A DNA stretch of 64,000 nucleotides from Nocardioides sp. AX2bis (GTDB lineage: Bacteria > Actinomycetota > Actinomycetes > Propionibacteriales > Nocardioidaceae). The stretch lies in NCBI RefSeq assembly GCF_902506435.1, contig NZ_LR733215.1, positions 1,636,097 to 1,700,096 of the forward strand, read 5' to 3'. The notes beneath the pieces are model-generated. The model ran no database searches and had not been told where the DNA came from. It saw nothing but the letters and a program-made list of their open reading frames with translations. Each line of letters begins with the position of its first letter. The stretch's first letter is position 1. The translations under genes and the position numbers were made by a program. Below are positions 24,592-33,391 of the stretch, piece after piece.

Positions 24592-24983
24592 CGGCCCGCA
24601 TCTCGCACCTCAGCATCGACTGCGTCAACGCCTACGAGCTCTCGCAGTGGTGGAAGCAGGTCCTCGGTTTCGTCGACGTCGAGGAGGACCCCAACGCCCC
24701 CGGTCACGAGGAGTGCATGATCCTCTCCCCGACGACGGGGGAGCACGTCCTCTTCCTCGAGGTGCCGGGCTTCGACACGTCCATCCCGAAGCGGATCCAC
24801 CTCGACCTGCGCCCCACCGAGCGCACCCGCGACGAGGAGCTCGAGGTGCTCCTCGGCCTCGGCGCGACCGAGATCGCCGACCACCGCGGGATCTACGGCC
24901 CGGGGACCGGCTGGGTCGTCATGGCCGACCCGGAGGGCAACCAGTTCTGCATCCTGCGCGGGGACCACGAGCTCGCCGACTGA
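24588..24983 (+). CDS. VOC-superfamily (glyoxalase-like) protein
   Basis: The 131-residue product has the beta-alpha-beta-beta-beta pattern of VOC proteins: ISHLSIDCVNAYELSQWWKQVLGF, HVLFLEVPGF, RIHLDLRPTERTRDEELEVLLGLGA and GWVVMADPEGNQFCIL. The metal-ligand pattern of true glyoxalase I is not evident, so it may be a binding protein, for example a bleomycin-resistance-like fold. The ATG overlaps the helicase stop (ATGA), so it is cotranscribed. Confidence 0.8.
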   Translation: MTARISHLSIDCVNAYELSQWWKQVLGFVDVEEDPNAPGHEECMILSPTTGEHVLFLEVPGFDTSIPKRIHLDLRPTERTRDEELEVLLGLGATEIADHRGIYGPGTGWVVMADPEGNQFCILRGDHELAD

Positions 24984-25068
24984 CGTCAGCCGGGACCAAC
25001 AGCACGCTTCCGTTGACGCGTCTGCGGGACGGGAGCAGCATCACCCTCCCCAGACCACAGGAGACGCG

Positions 25069-25953
25069 ATGAGCAACGAGGCCCAGACAGTCACCGTCCC
25101 GCACCTCGGCGGGTCCACCATCGGCTACCGGCTCGGGAAGCCGTACGACCCCGCGCTCCCGACGCTGGTGATGGTCAACTCGTTCAGCACCTCGGTGGAG
25201 CTCTACCGGCCGCAGTTCGCGCACGCCGGGCTCGGTGAGGCCGCCAACCTGCTGGCCATCGAGCTGTACGGCCACGGTGCGACGCGCGCGGGGTACGCGC
25301 AGTTCACCTACTGGGACAGCGCGATCGCCAACCTGCAGGTCCTCGGGGCCCTCGGCATCCCGCGCGCCTTCGTGCTGGGCACCTCGCAGGGCGGCTGGGT
25401 GGCCACCCGGATGGCCATCCTCGCGCCCGACGTGATCCAGGGGATCGTCCCGCTCGGCACCTCGATGGACTACGAGAGCCAGCGCAGCCGCGACCTGGGG
25501 TGCTGGGACGGCCTCGACTTCTGCACGCCCTCGATCGACGCCCTGGCCGAGCCCGTGGGCGACGACTGGGTCGTCCCGGGGGAGTTCGTCGACGCCGTCC
25601 TCGGCGCCGGTCTCGGCGACGCAGTCTCCGACGACGAGCGCGCGTTCTGGCACAGGACCTACGCGCAGAACTACACCGGGGACGCCGGACGTCACCGCCT
25701 GCGGGTCGCCACCATCAACCTGCGCGACCGCGACGGCCTGCACGGCCGGCTGGACGGTGTGCGCTGCCCGGTGCTGTGGATGCAGGGGACCGCCGACGCG
25801 GTCTACTCGGTGGCCAACGCCGAGGACGAGATCGGCCGGTTCGTCAACGCCGCCGACACCGACCTGCGGATCGTCGAGGGCGGGCAGCACTTCCTCAGCG
25901 CCTCCAACCCTGACGAGGTCAACGCGGCGACGGTGGAGTTCCTTCACCGCTGA
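25069..25953 (+). CDS. Alpha/beta-fold hydrolase
   Basis: The 294-residue hydrolase has the nucleophile elbow LGTSQGGW (Ser), the oxyanion region MVNSFSTSVELY, the acidic residue near VLWMQGTADAVYS and the catalytic His in IVEGGQHFLSASNP. It has no signal peptide, so it is cytoplasmic. The family covers esterases, lipases and haloperoxidases; no substrate can be assigned. ATG 25069 has ACAGGAGAC just upstream. Confidence 0.85.
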   Translation: MSNEAQTVTVPHLGGSTIGYRLGKPYDPALPTLVMVNSFSTSVELYRPQFAHAGLGEAANLLAIELYGHGATRAGYAQFTYWDSAIANLQVLGALGIPRAFVLGTSQGGWVATRMAILAPDVIQGIVPLGTSMDYESQRSRDLGCWDGLDFCTPSIDALAEPVGDDWVVPGEFVDAVLGAGLGDAVSDDERAFWHRTYAQNYTGDAGRHRLRVATINLRDRDGLHGRLDGVRCPVLWMQGTADAVYSVANAEDEIGRFVNAADTDLRIVEGGQHFLSASNPDEVNAATVEFLHR

Positions 25954-26083
25954 GGCACGGCGCCGCGTCTGTTCGACACGGGCATTCGCAGGCGTGCCCA
26001 ATCACCGAGTACCCGGCCTCGGTCGTTGTTACGCTCGCCGCCGTCCGCGAGCGATGAGTGAAGCCGGGAGCCAGAGAACCTGC

Positions 26084-26953
26084 ATGGTCCAAGACGACGT
26101 GCGGTACGAGACCAAGTCCGTGAAGGCCGTCCGCGGCCTTGAAGCCAGGACCATCGCGAAGTGGGCACAGGAGGGCTGGGAGCTCGAGACCCAGACACCC
26201 GGCAGGGTGCGGACCGAGCTCCTGTTCCGGCGCCCGAAGAAGGCGATGCCGAAGGGTCTGCTGATCGGGATCGGTGGCCTGGCCGCACTGGTCGTGGTCG
26301 GCGGCATCACCGGCGCTGTCCTGATGAGCGGAGGTACGCCGACCGAGCCGACTGCCGCGCCGGGAAGCCCGACACCCTCGACTGAGCCGAACGCGATGCC
26401 TAGCGAGCCGAGCGGGGTGCCCAGCGAGCCCAGCCCCACGCCGCAGACAGCGTCCGATGCGCCGGAACTCACCTCAGAGAAGCCGGAGCAGCCCACGGCT
26501 GTCGCGGAGGAGCCGTACGCCTACGCGGGCCCGCAGTACGACGTGGTGGTGGTCGATCGGAATCAGGGGCCGGCCCGGCTGACCTCCTACTGGGTGTCGA
26601 CGCAAGAGTTCGACTACTCGACCGAGGACTACAAGGAGCAGGTGAAGCTTCTCGTTGCGGACGTCGCCCGCGCCGAAGGAGCCGCCGAGCTGGTGGTTCA
26701 GGTCGTGACAGACCAGGACATCGCGCTGGCGGAGTCGCCCTCGACGTATCAAGCCTTCGCCGCTGAGCGTGGCAACGACTACGTCATCAACACGATCCCG
26801 CAGAAGGAGAAGTCGGGCTGGGTCGCCACGTACACCGGGGGGTTTGACTACAACACCGGGAAGGCGAGCAGATCAGCCAGGGCTTACGAGGTCGTGTGGC
26901 GTCCCTACGCCACCTCAGAGCTGGAGACCTGGAAGCCCACCCTCACCGACTGA
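26084..26953 (+). CDS. Membrane-anchored protein with DUF4177-like N terminus
   Basis: The 289-residue product has a short N-terminal domain like DUF4177 (RYETKSVKAVRGLEARTIAKWAQEGWELETQ), one transmembrane helix (GLLIGIGGLAALVVVGGITGAVLM), an extracytoplasmic Thr/Pro/Ser/Glu linker with imperfect PSEPS repeats, and a C-terminal alpha/beta domain of about 140 residues (YDVVVVDRNQGPARLTSYWV to YEVVWRPY) that is not recognised. An ATG 10 codons upstream (26054) is equally open; 26084 is chosen because the domain begins there. Base use is somewhat less GC-biased than in the neighbours. It converges on the kinase gene 11 bp away. Confidence 0.65.
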   Translation: MVQDDVRYETKSVKAVRGLEARTIAKWAQEGWELETQTPGRVRTELLFRRPKKAMPKGLLIGIGGLAALVVVGGITGAVLMSGGTPTEPTAAPGSPTPSTEPNAMPSEPSGVPSEPSPTPQTASDAPELTSEKPEQPTAVAEEPYAYAGPQYDVVVVDRNQGPARLTSYWVSTQEFDYSTEDYKEQVKLLVADVARAEGAAELVVQVVTDQDIALAESPSTYQAFAAERGNDYVINTIPQKEKSGWVATYTGGFDYNTGKASRSARAYEVVWRPYATSELETWKPTLTD

Positions 26954-26964
26954 GCCTCGCGGCC

Positions 26965-28605
26965 TCAGGCCGGCAGCACGACCCGTACCGTCGTCCCCCG
27001 GCCGACCTCGGAGTCCAGCAGCACGTGCCCGCCGTGGGCCTCGACCACCCGCTTGACCACCGTCAGCCCCACGCCCGAGCCCGGGGTGGCCTTCTCGTGG
27101 GTGTCGCGGGTGCGGAAGAACGGTTCGAAGACGTCTGCCTGCTCGTCCGCGGCGATGCCGCGGCCGGTGTCGGAGACCTCGAGGACCACGCCGGCCTCGT
27201 GGGGGCGTACCGCGAGCCTGACGGCACCGCCGTCCGGGGTGAACTTGACGGCGTTGGTGAGCAGGTTCAGCAGCGCCCGCTCGAGCTGCACGGGGTCGCC
27301 CATCACGACGACGTCGACGGGCTCGACCTCGAGGACGGCCTCGAGGGCGCGCGTGCCGAGCTCGGGCTGGATGCTCTCCCAGGCGCGGACGGCGAGCGGA
27401 GCGATGGCGACCGCCGTACGGACGTCCGGGATGGTCGCGTCCAGGCGCGCCAGGTTGAGCAGGTCCTCGGTCAGGTGCAGCAGCCGACGGCTGTTGCGGC
27501 CGATCCGGTCGACGAGGTCGCGCTGGGGCGGGGTGAGTTCGCCGACGACGCCCTCGGTGAGGAGCTCGGTGAAGCCGTTGATGCTCGTCACCGGTGTCCG
27601 CAGCTCGTGGCTGGCGGTGGCGATGAAGTCGCTGCGGGCGGTGTCGAGCGCCTCGAGGCGGCGTACGGCCTCGGCCTGCCGCTCGACGGTGTCCTGCAGC
27701 ACCCGCTCGGCGCGCCGGTGCGCGCTGACGTCGTCGCCGACCAGGACGTAGCCCTCGACGTCGCCGTAGTTGTCGAGCAGCGTGCTGACCCTCACCGAGA
27801 TGACGCGCTGCCGGCCGTGGCTCGTCCTCACGGTCCAGTCCTGCGACTCACCCGGGTCGGCCGGCCGGGTGCCGGGCTCGGCGAGGCTCGCCAGGTCCGC
27901 GAGGGTCCACGAGCCGACGAACGACGACGCGTCACGACCGAACAACGTGGCGACGTGCCGTTTCATCGTCGCGATCACGCCGTCCGAGGAGGCGATGACG
28001 ACCATCGTGTTCGCGGCCCCGTCGAGCACGTGCATCAGCCGCTCGCGGTCCAGGTGGGTCTCTCGGCGGCTCAGGCGCAGCGCGATCTTGGTCTCGGCCG
28101 CGGTCGCGAGGTCACGCAGCCCGTCGAGGTGCTTCTCGGTCCAGTGCCGCGGCACCACGTCCGTCACGCACAGCGCACCCAGCACCTGACCGGCCGGGTC
28201 GTGCAGGGGCACCCCGGCGTACGCCACCGCGCCGCCCTCGGTCGTGCCCGGGTGCTGCGACAGGTCGGGGTGGGTGCGGGCGTCCTCGACGACCAGCGGG
28301 GCGTCGTTGGCGACGACGTACTTGCAGAACGACATCGCCAACGGCGTCTCCGCGGGACTCTCATCCGCGCCCTCGGGTCCGTGGTGGTGGCTGGGGAAGA
28401 CCTGCCGCTCGGCGTCGACCAACGACACCAGGGCGGTGGGGGAGTTGGTCGCGAAGGCGGCGAGGCGGGTGATCGCGTCGAGGGCCGGCTGGTGGCAGGT
28501 CGTCAGCAGGCCGGTGCTGCGCAGCGACCGCAGCCGGGCGGCGTCGAGCACGTGCCGGCTGGGGTCGTCGAAGGAGAAGGGGCGGGCGGCGGCCATCTCG
28601 ACCAT
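26965..28605 (-). CDS. GAF-PAS sensor histidine kinase
   Basis: The 546-residue kinase has an N-terminal GAF domain (ITRLAAFATNSPTALVSLVDAERQVF, AMSFCKYVVANDAPLVVEDARTHPDL, YAGVPLHDPAGQVLGALCVTD), a PAS-like domain (VLDGAANTMVVIASSDGVIATM, VISVRVSTLLDNYGDVEGYVLVGDDVSA), a HisKA domain with His333 (SDFIATASHELRTPVTSI), and an HATPase domain (NLLTNAVKFT, VSDTGRGIA, GSGVGLTVVKRVVEAHGG). It has no transmembrane helix, so it senses a cytoplasmic signal. No response regulator lies next to it, so it is an orphan. The frame is open further upstream to 28929, but homology starts near ATG 28605; no Shine-Dalgarno is seen there. Confidence 0.85.
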   Translation of the reverse strand: MVEMAAARPFSFDDPSRHVLDAARLRSLRSTGLLTTCHQPALDAITRLAAFATNSPTALVSLVDAERQVFPSHHHGPEGADESPAETPLAMSFCKYVVANDAPLVVEDARTHPDLSQHPGTTEGGAVAYAGVPLHDPAGQVLGALCVTDVVPRHWTEKHLDGLRDLATAAETKIALRLSRRETHLDRERLMHVLDGAANTMVVIASSDGVIATMKRHVATLFGRDASSFVGSWTLADLASLAEPGTRPADPGESQDWTVRTSHGRQRVISVRVSTLLDNYGDVEGYVLVGDDVSAHRRAERVLQDTVERQAEAVRRLEALDTARSDFIATASHELRTPVTSINGFTELLTEGVVGELTPPQRDLVDRIGRNSRRLLHLTEDLLNLARLDATIPDVRTAVAIAPLAVRAWESIQPELGTRALEAVLEVEPVDVVVMGDPVQLERALLNLLTNAVKFTPDGGAVRLAVRPHEAGVVLEVSDTGRGIAADEQADVFEPFFRTRDTHEKATPGSGVGLTVVKRVVEAHGGHVLLDSEVGRGTTVRVVLPA

Positions 28606-28761
28606 GGGGGGGATGCCGATCTGTAGCCGGGGGGACGGCAAGGGGAACACAGATCCGGCCGGTCGCCGGACGAAGCGCAGCCCTGGTCGCCCCCACGCCT
28701 CAGATGAGCGCGGACACCCGCTCCGCGTGCTCTCAGGGGCGAGACCGGACCGGCGCCTCGC

Positions 28762-28920
28762 GTGCCCCACGACGCGCCCCGCCGCGTCCTCAGGCACACG
28801 GGGCCAGCCGCCGACCTGCCCTACACGTCGTTCTCCCGGACCGGGCTGATCGAGCAGCTGCAGTGCGAGGGTCACACCCTCGAGCAGGCGACCTACGGCG
28901 TGAACCAGACGGGGCTCTGA
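28762..28920 (+). pseudogene. Fragment of an Ltp-family surface lipoprotein
   Basis: A short open frame (GTG 28762 to TGA 28918-28920) ends with YTSFSRTGLIEQLQCEGHTL and EQATYGVNQTGL. This matches one repeat of the Ltp family (host cell surface-exposed lipoproteins), in which paired repeats like FSRSGLIEQL..GFT..EQA.YGV are typical. The signal peptide and the first repeat are missing, and a stop lies upstream at 28705-28707. It is read as a 3' remnant. The rest of 28606-28761 holds nothing recognisable. Confidence 0.55.
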
Positions 28921-28963
28921 CCCGGTCACCCCGACGGGCGGGGGCCCCGGCCCCCGCCCGACC

Positions 28964-28969
28964 TACTCT
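28964..28969 (+). promoter_or_regulatory. -10 box of a probable leaderless promoter
   Basis: TACTCT lies 7 nt before the ATG at 28977, which suggests transcription starts at or near the start codon. Confidence 0.4.
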
Positions 28970-28976
28970 CCGACCC

Positions 28977-29180
28977 ATGGCTATCAGCAAGGGCGACAAG
29001 GTCACCTGGAACACCCCGCAGGGCAAGACCGAGGGCAAAGCGGTCGAGAAGAAGACCTCCGAGTTCCAGCACGACAACCAGAAGTTCAAGGCGAGCGATG
29101 ACGAGCCGTACTGGATCGTCGAGTCGTCGAAGTCCGGGTCGAAGGCGGCCCACAAGGAGTCCACCCTGGACGAGGCCTGA
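28977..29180 (+). CDS. DUF2945-family small protein
   Basis: The 67-residue product matches the DUF2945 (hypervirulence-associated TUDOR) family: KGDKVTWNTPQGKTEGKAVEK then ASDDEPYWIVESSKSGSKAAHKESTL. It is a small beta-barrel that is common in bacteria and of unknown role. It starts with ATG 7 nt behind a TACTCT box, and the next gene begins 5 bp after its stop, so they form a two-gene operon. Confidence 0.85.
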   Translation: MAISKGDKVTWNTPQGKTEGKAVEKKTSEFQHDNQKFKASDDEPYWIVESSKSGSKAAHKESTLDEA

Positions 29181-29185
29181 GCGTC

Positions 29186-29503
29186 GTGGCCGAGGGCAGG
29201 CACCAGCCGCCGAAGGGCGTGCAGGAGACCGCCGAGCGCGCCGTGTCCTGGATCGAGGACGGCAAGGCCGGCAAGGGATTCACCGACACCGGTGAGCACC
29301 GCGCCCGGCAGCTCGCCGCCGGGGAGAAGCTCACCGACGAGCAGGTGACCAAGATGCAGGCCTACTTCAAGCGGCATGCGGTGGACAAGGACGCGAAGGG
29401 CTTCACCGGCGGTACGGACGGGTTCCCCTCGCCCGGCCGCGTGGCCTGGGACGCGTGGGGTGGCGACGACGGCGAGCGCTGGGTGGGTGGGATCGACCTG
29501 TAG
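29186..29503 (+). CDS. Conserved small protein, unknown function
   Basis: The 105-residue product starts at GTG 29186 and reads VAEGRHQPPKGVQETAERA onward, with a central helix (LTDEQVTKMQAYFKRHAV) and a Gly-rich tail with SPGRVAWDAWGGDDGERWV. Proteins of this pattern occur widely in bacteria and phages and are sometimes labelled DNA-binding, without clear support. It is probably expressed with the DUF2945 gene 5 bp upstream. Confidence 0.7.
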   Translation: MAEGRHQPPKGVQETAERAVSWIEDGKAGKGFTDTGEHRARQLAAGEKLTDEQVTKMQAYFKRHAVDKDAKGFTGGTDGFPSPGRVAWDAWGGDDGERWVGGIDL

Positions 29504-29518
29504 GCGTTCCCTCAGGTC

Positions 29519-29524
29519 TATCCT
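29519..29524 (+). promoter_or_regulatory. -10 box of a probable leaderless promoter
   Basis: TATCCT lies 7 nt before the GTG at 29532 and supports this start. Confidence 0.4.
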
Positions 29525-29531
29525 CGGCGCC

Positions 29532-29870
29532 GTGACCGACCGCCTCTTCGTCTACGGCACCCTGGCCCCCGGCCAGCTCAACGAGCACGTCCTGGCCGGC
29601 ATCCCCGGACGCTGGGAGCCGGGCGCCGTGACCGGTCGGCTGGTCGACGAGGGCTGGGGTGCCGCGTCCGGGTACCGCAGCGTGGTCCTCGAGACCGCGG
29701 GCGAGCCCGTCCGAGGGTCCGTCCTCACCTCGCCCGCCCTCCTCGACCACTGGTCGCGTCTCGACGAGTTCGAGGGGGAGGGGTACGAGCGGGTGCCCGC
29801 CGAGGTCGCCCTGGCCGACGGCTCCTGGGTCACCGCCCAGGTGTACGCGGCCCGCTCTACCGACGGCTGA
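29532..29870 (+). CDS. Gamma-glutamylcyclotransferase-fold (AIG2-like) protein
   Basis: The 112-residue product begins VTDRLFVYGTLAPGQLN with the family's YGTL motif and has the putative catalytic Glu in the region LDEFEGEGYERV. AIG2/GGCT-fold proteins cyclise gamma-glutamyl amines or dipeptides; the exact substrate cannot be read from the sequence. The length is normal. The start is supported by the TATCCT box. Confidence 0.85.
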   Translation: MTDRLFVYGTLAPGQLNEHVLAGIPGRWEPGAVTGRLVDEGWGAASGYRSVVLETAGEPVRGSVLTSPALLDHWSRLDEFEGEGYERVPAEVALADGSWVTAQVYAARSTDG

Positions 29871-29936
29871 CCGGCTGGACCGGCCGGGCGGGTGGACCGC
29901 CCGCAAGGGTGGCAGGGGGGTGACCGCGGGCGCCCG

Positions 29937-29942
29937 TACCGT
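29937..29942 (+). promoter_or_regulatory. -10 box of a probable leaderless promoter
   Basis: TACCGT lies 6 nt before the ATG at 29949 of the lipoprotein gene. Confidence 0.4.
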
Positions 29943-29948
29943 CGCAGC

Positions 29949-30287
29949 ATGCGAATCGCCCTCGGTATCTCCGCCCTCGTCCTCGCCGCTACCGGTGTCG
30001 CCTGCTCGGACCAGACCGAGAACAACGAGTCCGGCACCGCCGGTCGTGCCGACGAGCTGGGGGAGTGCGCCGACGTCTGGATCGACGGCGAGACCCTCGA
30101 CGCGGGCTACCAGGGCTGCAGCGTCGACGGGCAGCCGGAGCTGCCGAGCGTCGTGACCTGCGAGTCCGGTGACCAGTTCACGACCTACGACGACGCGTTC
30201 TACGCCGTGCTCGGCGGGGAGATCGTCGAGGCGGGGGTCGGGTCGGCCGAGTACGAGGCCGCCGTCGAGGAGTGCAACGCCGCCTGA
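29949..30287 (+). CDS. Small secreted lipoprotein, unknown function
   Basis: The 112-residue product has a signal peptide with a lipobox (ALVLAATGVAC, Cys19), so it is probably anchored outside the membrane. The mature part has four or more cysteines (ECADVW, YQGCSVDG, VVTCESG, VEECNAA) that may form disulfides, and a short conserved-looking centre (WIDGETLDAGYQGC). No family is recognised. It ends just before a strong terminator. Confidence 0.75.
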   Translation: MRIALGISALVLAATGVACSDQTENNESGTAGRADELGECADVWIDGETLDAGYQGCSVDGQPELPSVVTCESGDQFTTYDDAFYAVLGGEIVEAGVGSAEYEAAVEECNAA

Positions 30288-30301
30288 GCCTGACGAGACG
30301 A

Positions 30302-30335
30302 CGATGCCCCGCCACCTCACGGTGACGGGGCATCG
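30302..30335. terminator. Bidirectional hairpin terminator
   Basis: CGATGCCCCG (30302-30311) pairs perfectly with CGGGGCATCG (30326-30335), and an inner CACC/GGTG pair continues the stem. It lies between the convergent lipoprotein gene and the 23-residue membrane peptide gene and could stop both transcripts. No T run follows, as is usual in high-GC actinobacteria. Confidence 0.75.
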
Positions 30336-30350
30336 AGCGTCAGGGGTGGA

Positions 30351-30422
30351 TCAGAGCAGGAAGAACAGCAGCAGGATCACGGCGATGACAAGGGCCGCGA
30401 TGGCGATGGTCCGGGTGTTCAT
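30351..30422 (-). CDS. 23-residue hydrophobic membrane peptide
   Basis: The frame MNTRTIAIAALVIAVILLLF followed by FLL is almost entirely one transmembrane helix. A GAGG site lies 8 nt upstream of the ATG, and a strong terminator follows its stop. This combination of ribosome site, frame and terminator supports a real gene even though it is tiny. No function is known; single-helix peptides of this kind often regulate membrane enzymes or act as toxins. Confidence 0.5.
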   Translation of the reverse strand: MNTRTIAIAALVIAVILLLFFLL

Positions 30423-30581
30423 CTGGGTACCTCTTCGTGGGGTCGGCGATGTGGGTCGGACCACCTTGGCGTGAGGTCGCACCCACGTCCACCACCCGCG
30501 CCGTCGGCGGGTCGACCGGTCCCGCCGGACCCTCGTCGGACGTCGCAGGAATGACGGCGGCGGGAGGTCCGTTCCCCTCCC

Positions 30582-31265
30582 ATGACCACCATCGGAATCA
30601 TCGGAGCAGGCAACATCGGCAGCAACGTCGCGAAGCTCGCGATCGCGGCGGGTCACGAGGTCGTGATCGCCAACTCCCGCGGGCCGGAGACGCTCGCCGA
30701 CCTGATCGAGCAGCTGGGCCCGCGCGCCCGCGCCGCCACCGCGACCGAGGCGGCCGAGGCCGCCGAGCTGGCCGTCGTGACGGTGCCCCTCAAGGCCCTG
30801 GCCGACATCCCCGCGAAGCCGCTGGCCGGCAAGATCGTGATGGACACGCTGAACTACTACCCCGAGCGGGACGGCCAGATCGAGGCGCTCGACGAGGAGA
30901 CCACGACCACCAGCGAGATGGTCCAGGCCCACCTGGCCGAGAGCCACGTCGTGAAGACCTTCAACAACATCTACTTCGAGCACCTCGGCACCAAGGCCCG
31001 CCCGGCCGGCGACCCCGAGCGCGCGACGCTGATGATCGCCGGGGACGAGATGCCCGCCAAGCGCGAGGTCGCCACGTTCCTCGACTCGCTCGGCTACGAC
31101 GCCTACGACGCCGGCACCTTGGCGGAGTCCTGGCGCTTCCAGCGCGACACCGCCGCCTACGCCGGCGTCTACACCGAGGGCGGCGACTTCTCGCGCTTCG
31201 TCCCGGCCGACGCCGACCGGATCCGCGAGAAGCTCGCCCAGTCCAAGCGCTACCGCGACATGTGA
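30582..31265 (+). CDS. NADP-dependent oxidoreductase (F420:NADP reductase-like)
   Basis: The 227-residue Rossmann protein starts with the dinucleotide motif IGIIGAGNIGSNVAKLAIAAGHEV and NSRGPETLADLI, then AELAVVTVPLKALADIP and VMDTLNYYPERDG. This matches the family annotated as NADPH-dependent F420 reductase or coenzyme F420-dependent NADP oxidoreductase. Use of F420 cannot be proved from sequence. It stands alone, with a 158-bp gap to the divergent small gene. Confidence 0.85.
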   Translation: MTTIGIIGAGNIGSNVAKLAIAAGHEVVIANSRGPETLADLIEQLGPRARAATATEAAEAAELAVVTVPLKALADIPAKPLAGKIVMDTLNYYPERDGQIEALDEETTTTSEMVQAHLAESHVVKTFNNIYFEHLGTKARPAGDPERATLMIAGDEMPAKREVATFLDSLGYDAYDAGTLAESWRFQRDTAAYAGVYTEGGDFSRFVPADADRIREKLAQSKRYRDM

Positions 31266-31300
31266 GGCAAACCGGGGCGCGCGGCGTCGGCGGTCCTCGT

Positions 31301-31306
31301 TACGAT
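31301..31306 (+). promoter_or_regulatory. -10 box of the thrS promoter
   Basis: TACGAT about 74 bp before the thrS start implies a 5' leader of about 65 nt. No T-box or other known tRNA-sensing structure was recognised in that leader. Confidence 0.4.
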
Positions 31307-31379
31307 CGACCGGCGGCGCGCCCCTGCGCCGTGCCCCCGCCCGGGCAGACCGTCCGGGCAGTCGACCGAGGAGCACCCG

Positions 31380-33383
31380 GTGCCAGAGATCCACGTCGTC
31401 CGCGCCCACGCCGAGCGTGAGGGCCAGCGGGAGACGACCACCACCCAGGTGGACGACGGCACCAAGGCCTGGCAGCTGTTCGCCGACGAGCCCGAGGTCA
31501 TCGCCGCGCGGGTCGGCGGCGCGCTGAAGGACCTCGCCCACGACCTGGTCGAGGGCGACGAGGTCGAGCCGGTCGCGATCGACAGCCCCGACGGGCTCGA
31601 CATCCTGCGCCACTCCACCGCGCACGTGATGGCCCAGGCCGTGCAGGACCTCTTCCCGGACGCCAAGCTCGGGATCGGCCCGCCGGTCGTCGACGGCTTC
31701 TACTACGACTTCGACGTCGAGACCCCGTTCGTGCCGGAGGACCTCGCCAAGATCGAGACCCGGATGCGCAAGATCATCAAGGAGGGCCAGCGGTTCTCCC
31801 GGCGGGTCACCACCGACGCCGACGCGCTGAGCGAGCTGGCCGAGGAGCCGTACAAGGTCGAGCTGATCGGCCTCAAGGGCAGCGGGAAGAGCGACGACGC
31901 CGCCGAGGGCGCGTCGGTCGAGGTCGGCGCCGGCGAGCTGACGATCTACGACAACGTCAACCGCAAGGGCGAGACCGCCTGGAGCGACCTCTGTCGCGGG
32001 CCGCACCTGCCCACCACCAAGCGGATCCCGGCCTTCACCCTGATGCGCTCGGCCGCGGCCTACTGGCGCGGCGACGAGAAGAACAAGCAGCTGCAGCGCA
32101 TCTACGGCACCGCGTGGCCCTCCAAGGAGGAGCTCGACGCCCACCTGCACCGCATCGAGGAGGCCGAGCGCCGCGACCACCGCAAGCTCGGGCGCGACCT
32201 CGACCTGTTCAGCTTCCCCGACGAGATCGGCTCCGGCCTGCCCGTCTTCCACCCCAAGGGCGGGGTGATCAAGCGGGAGATGGAGGACTACGTCCGCCGC
32301 CGGCACATCGAGGAGGGCTTCGACTACGTCGGCACGCCCCACATCTCCAAGGAGGGGCTCTTCCACACCTCCGGGCACCTGCCGTACTACGCCGAGGGGA
32401 TGTTCCCGGCCTTCGGCCTCGACGGCAACGAGTACCGCCTCAAGGCGATGAACTGCCCGATGCACAACCTGATCTTCCGCTCCCGCGGGCGCTCCTACCG
32501 CGAGCTGCCGCTGCGGCTCTTCGAGTTCGGGCACGTCTACCGCTACGAGAAGTCCGGCGTCATCCACGGCCTGACCCGCGTGCGCGGGTTCGCCCAGGAC
32601 GACTCGCACTCCTACGTCACCCCCGAGCAGGCCCCCGGCGAGATCAAGCACCTGCTCGACTTCGTGCTGAGCCTGCTGCGCGACTTCGGCCTCGACGACT
32701 TCTACCTCGAGCTGTCCACCCGCGACGACTCCAAGCCCGACAAGTTCGTCGGCGACGAGGTCGAGTGGGCCAGGGCCACCGAGGTGCTCGCCCAGGTCGC
32801 CACCGACACCGGGCTCGAGCTCGTGCCCGACCCCGGCGGGGCGGCCTACTACGGCCCCAAGATCTCCGTGCAGGCCCGCGACGCCATCGGGCGCACCTGG
32901 CAGATGTCGACCATCCAGTACGACTTCAACCAGCCCCGCGGCTTCGAGCTCGAGTACCAGGCCGCCGACGGCTCCCGCCAGCGCCCAGTGATGATCCACT
33001 CGGCCAAGTTCGGCTCCATCGAGCGGTTCCTCGGCGTGCTCGTCGAGCACTACGCCGGCGCCTTCCCCCCGTGGCTGGCCCCGGTCCAGGTGCAGGGCAT
33101 CGCGATCGCCGAGCGGCACGCCGACCACCTGTACGACGTGGCGCGGCAGATGAAGGCGCGCGGGATCCGGGTCGAGGTCGACGACTCCGACGACCGGATG
33201 CAGAAGAAGATCCGCAACGCCCAGCTGCAGAAGGTGCCTTTCATGGTCATCGCCGGCGACCAGGACGTGGAGGCGGGCGCGGTCTCCTTCCGCTACCGCG
33301 ACGGCCACCAGGACAACGGCGTGCCGATCGAGGAGGCCATCCAGCGGGTCGTCGACGCGGTCGCCTCCCGCGCGCAGGTCTGA
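31380..33383 (+). CDS. thrS: Threonyl-tRNA synthetase
   Basis: The 667-residue class II synthetase charges tRNA-Thr. In order: a TGS domain ([21 protein letters not shown]), the editing/SAD domain ([45 protein letters not shown]), the catalytic core with the zinc cysteine in [13 protein letters not shown] and motif 2 [13 protein letters not shown], motif 3 [15 protein letters not shown], and an anticodon-binding domain ([26 protein letters not shown]). GTG start with GAGGAG 7 nt upstream. It opens a block with the same order as M. tuberculosis Rv2614c onward, although about 6.7 kb of other genes separate it from the HIT gene. Confidence 0.97.
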   Translation: MPEIHVVRAHAEREGQRETTTTQVDDGTKAWQLFADEPEVIAARVGGALKDLAHDLVEGDEVEPVAIDSPDGLDILRHSTAHVMAQAVQDLFPDAKLGIGPPVVDGFYYDFDVETPFVPEDLAKIETRMRKIIKEGQRFSRRVTTDADALSELAEEPYKVELIGLKGSGKSDDAAEGASVEVGAGELTIYDNVNRKGETAWSDLCRGPHLPTTKRIPAFTLMRSAAAYWRGDEKNKQLQRIYGTAWPSKEELDAHLHRIEEAERRDHRKLGRDLDLFSFPDEIGSGLPVFHPKGGVIKREMEDYVRRRHIEEGFDYVGTPHISKEGLFHTSGHLPYYAEGMFPAFGLDGNEYRLKAMNCPMHNLIFRSRGRSYRELPLRLFEFGHVYRYEKSGVIHGLTRVRGFAQDDSHSYVTPEQAPGEIKHLLDFVLSLLRDFGLDDFYLELSTRDDSKPDKFVGDEVEWARATEVLAQVATDTGLELVPDPGGAAYYGPKISVQARDAIGRTWQMSTIQYDFNQPRGFELEYQAADGSRQRPVMIHSAKFGSIERFLGVLVEHYAGAFPPWLAPVQVQGIAIAERHADHLYDVARQMKARGIRVEVDDSDDRMQKKIRNAQLQKVPFMVIAGDQDVEAGAVSFRYRDGHQDNGVPIEEAIQRVVDAVASRAQV

Positions 33384-33391
33384 CCCGGCGC

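Noticed and set aside
31307..31379. T-box riboswitch before thrS
   Set aside because: No T-box sequence or specifier stem was recognised in the leader of about 65 nt.
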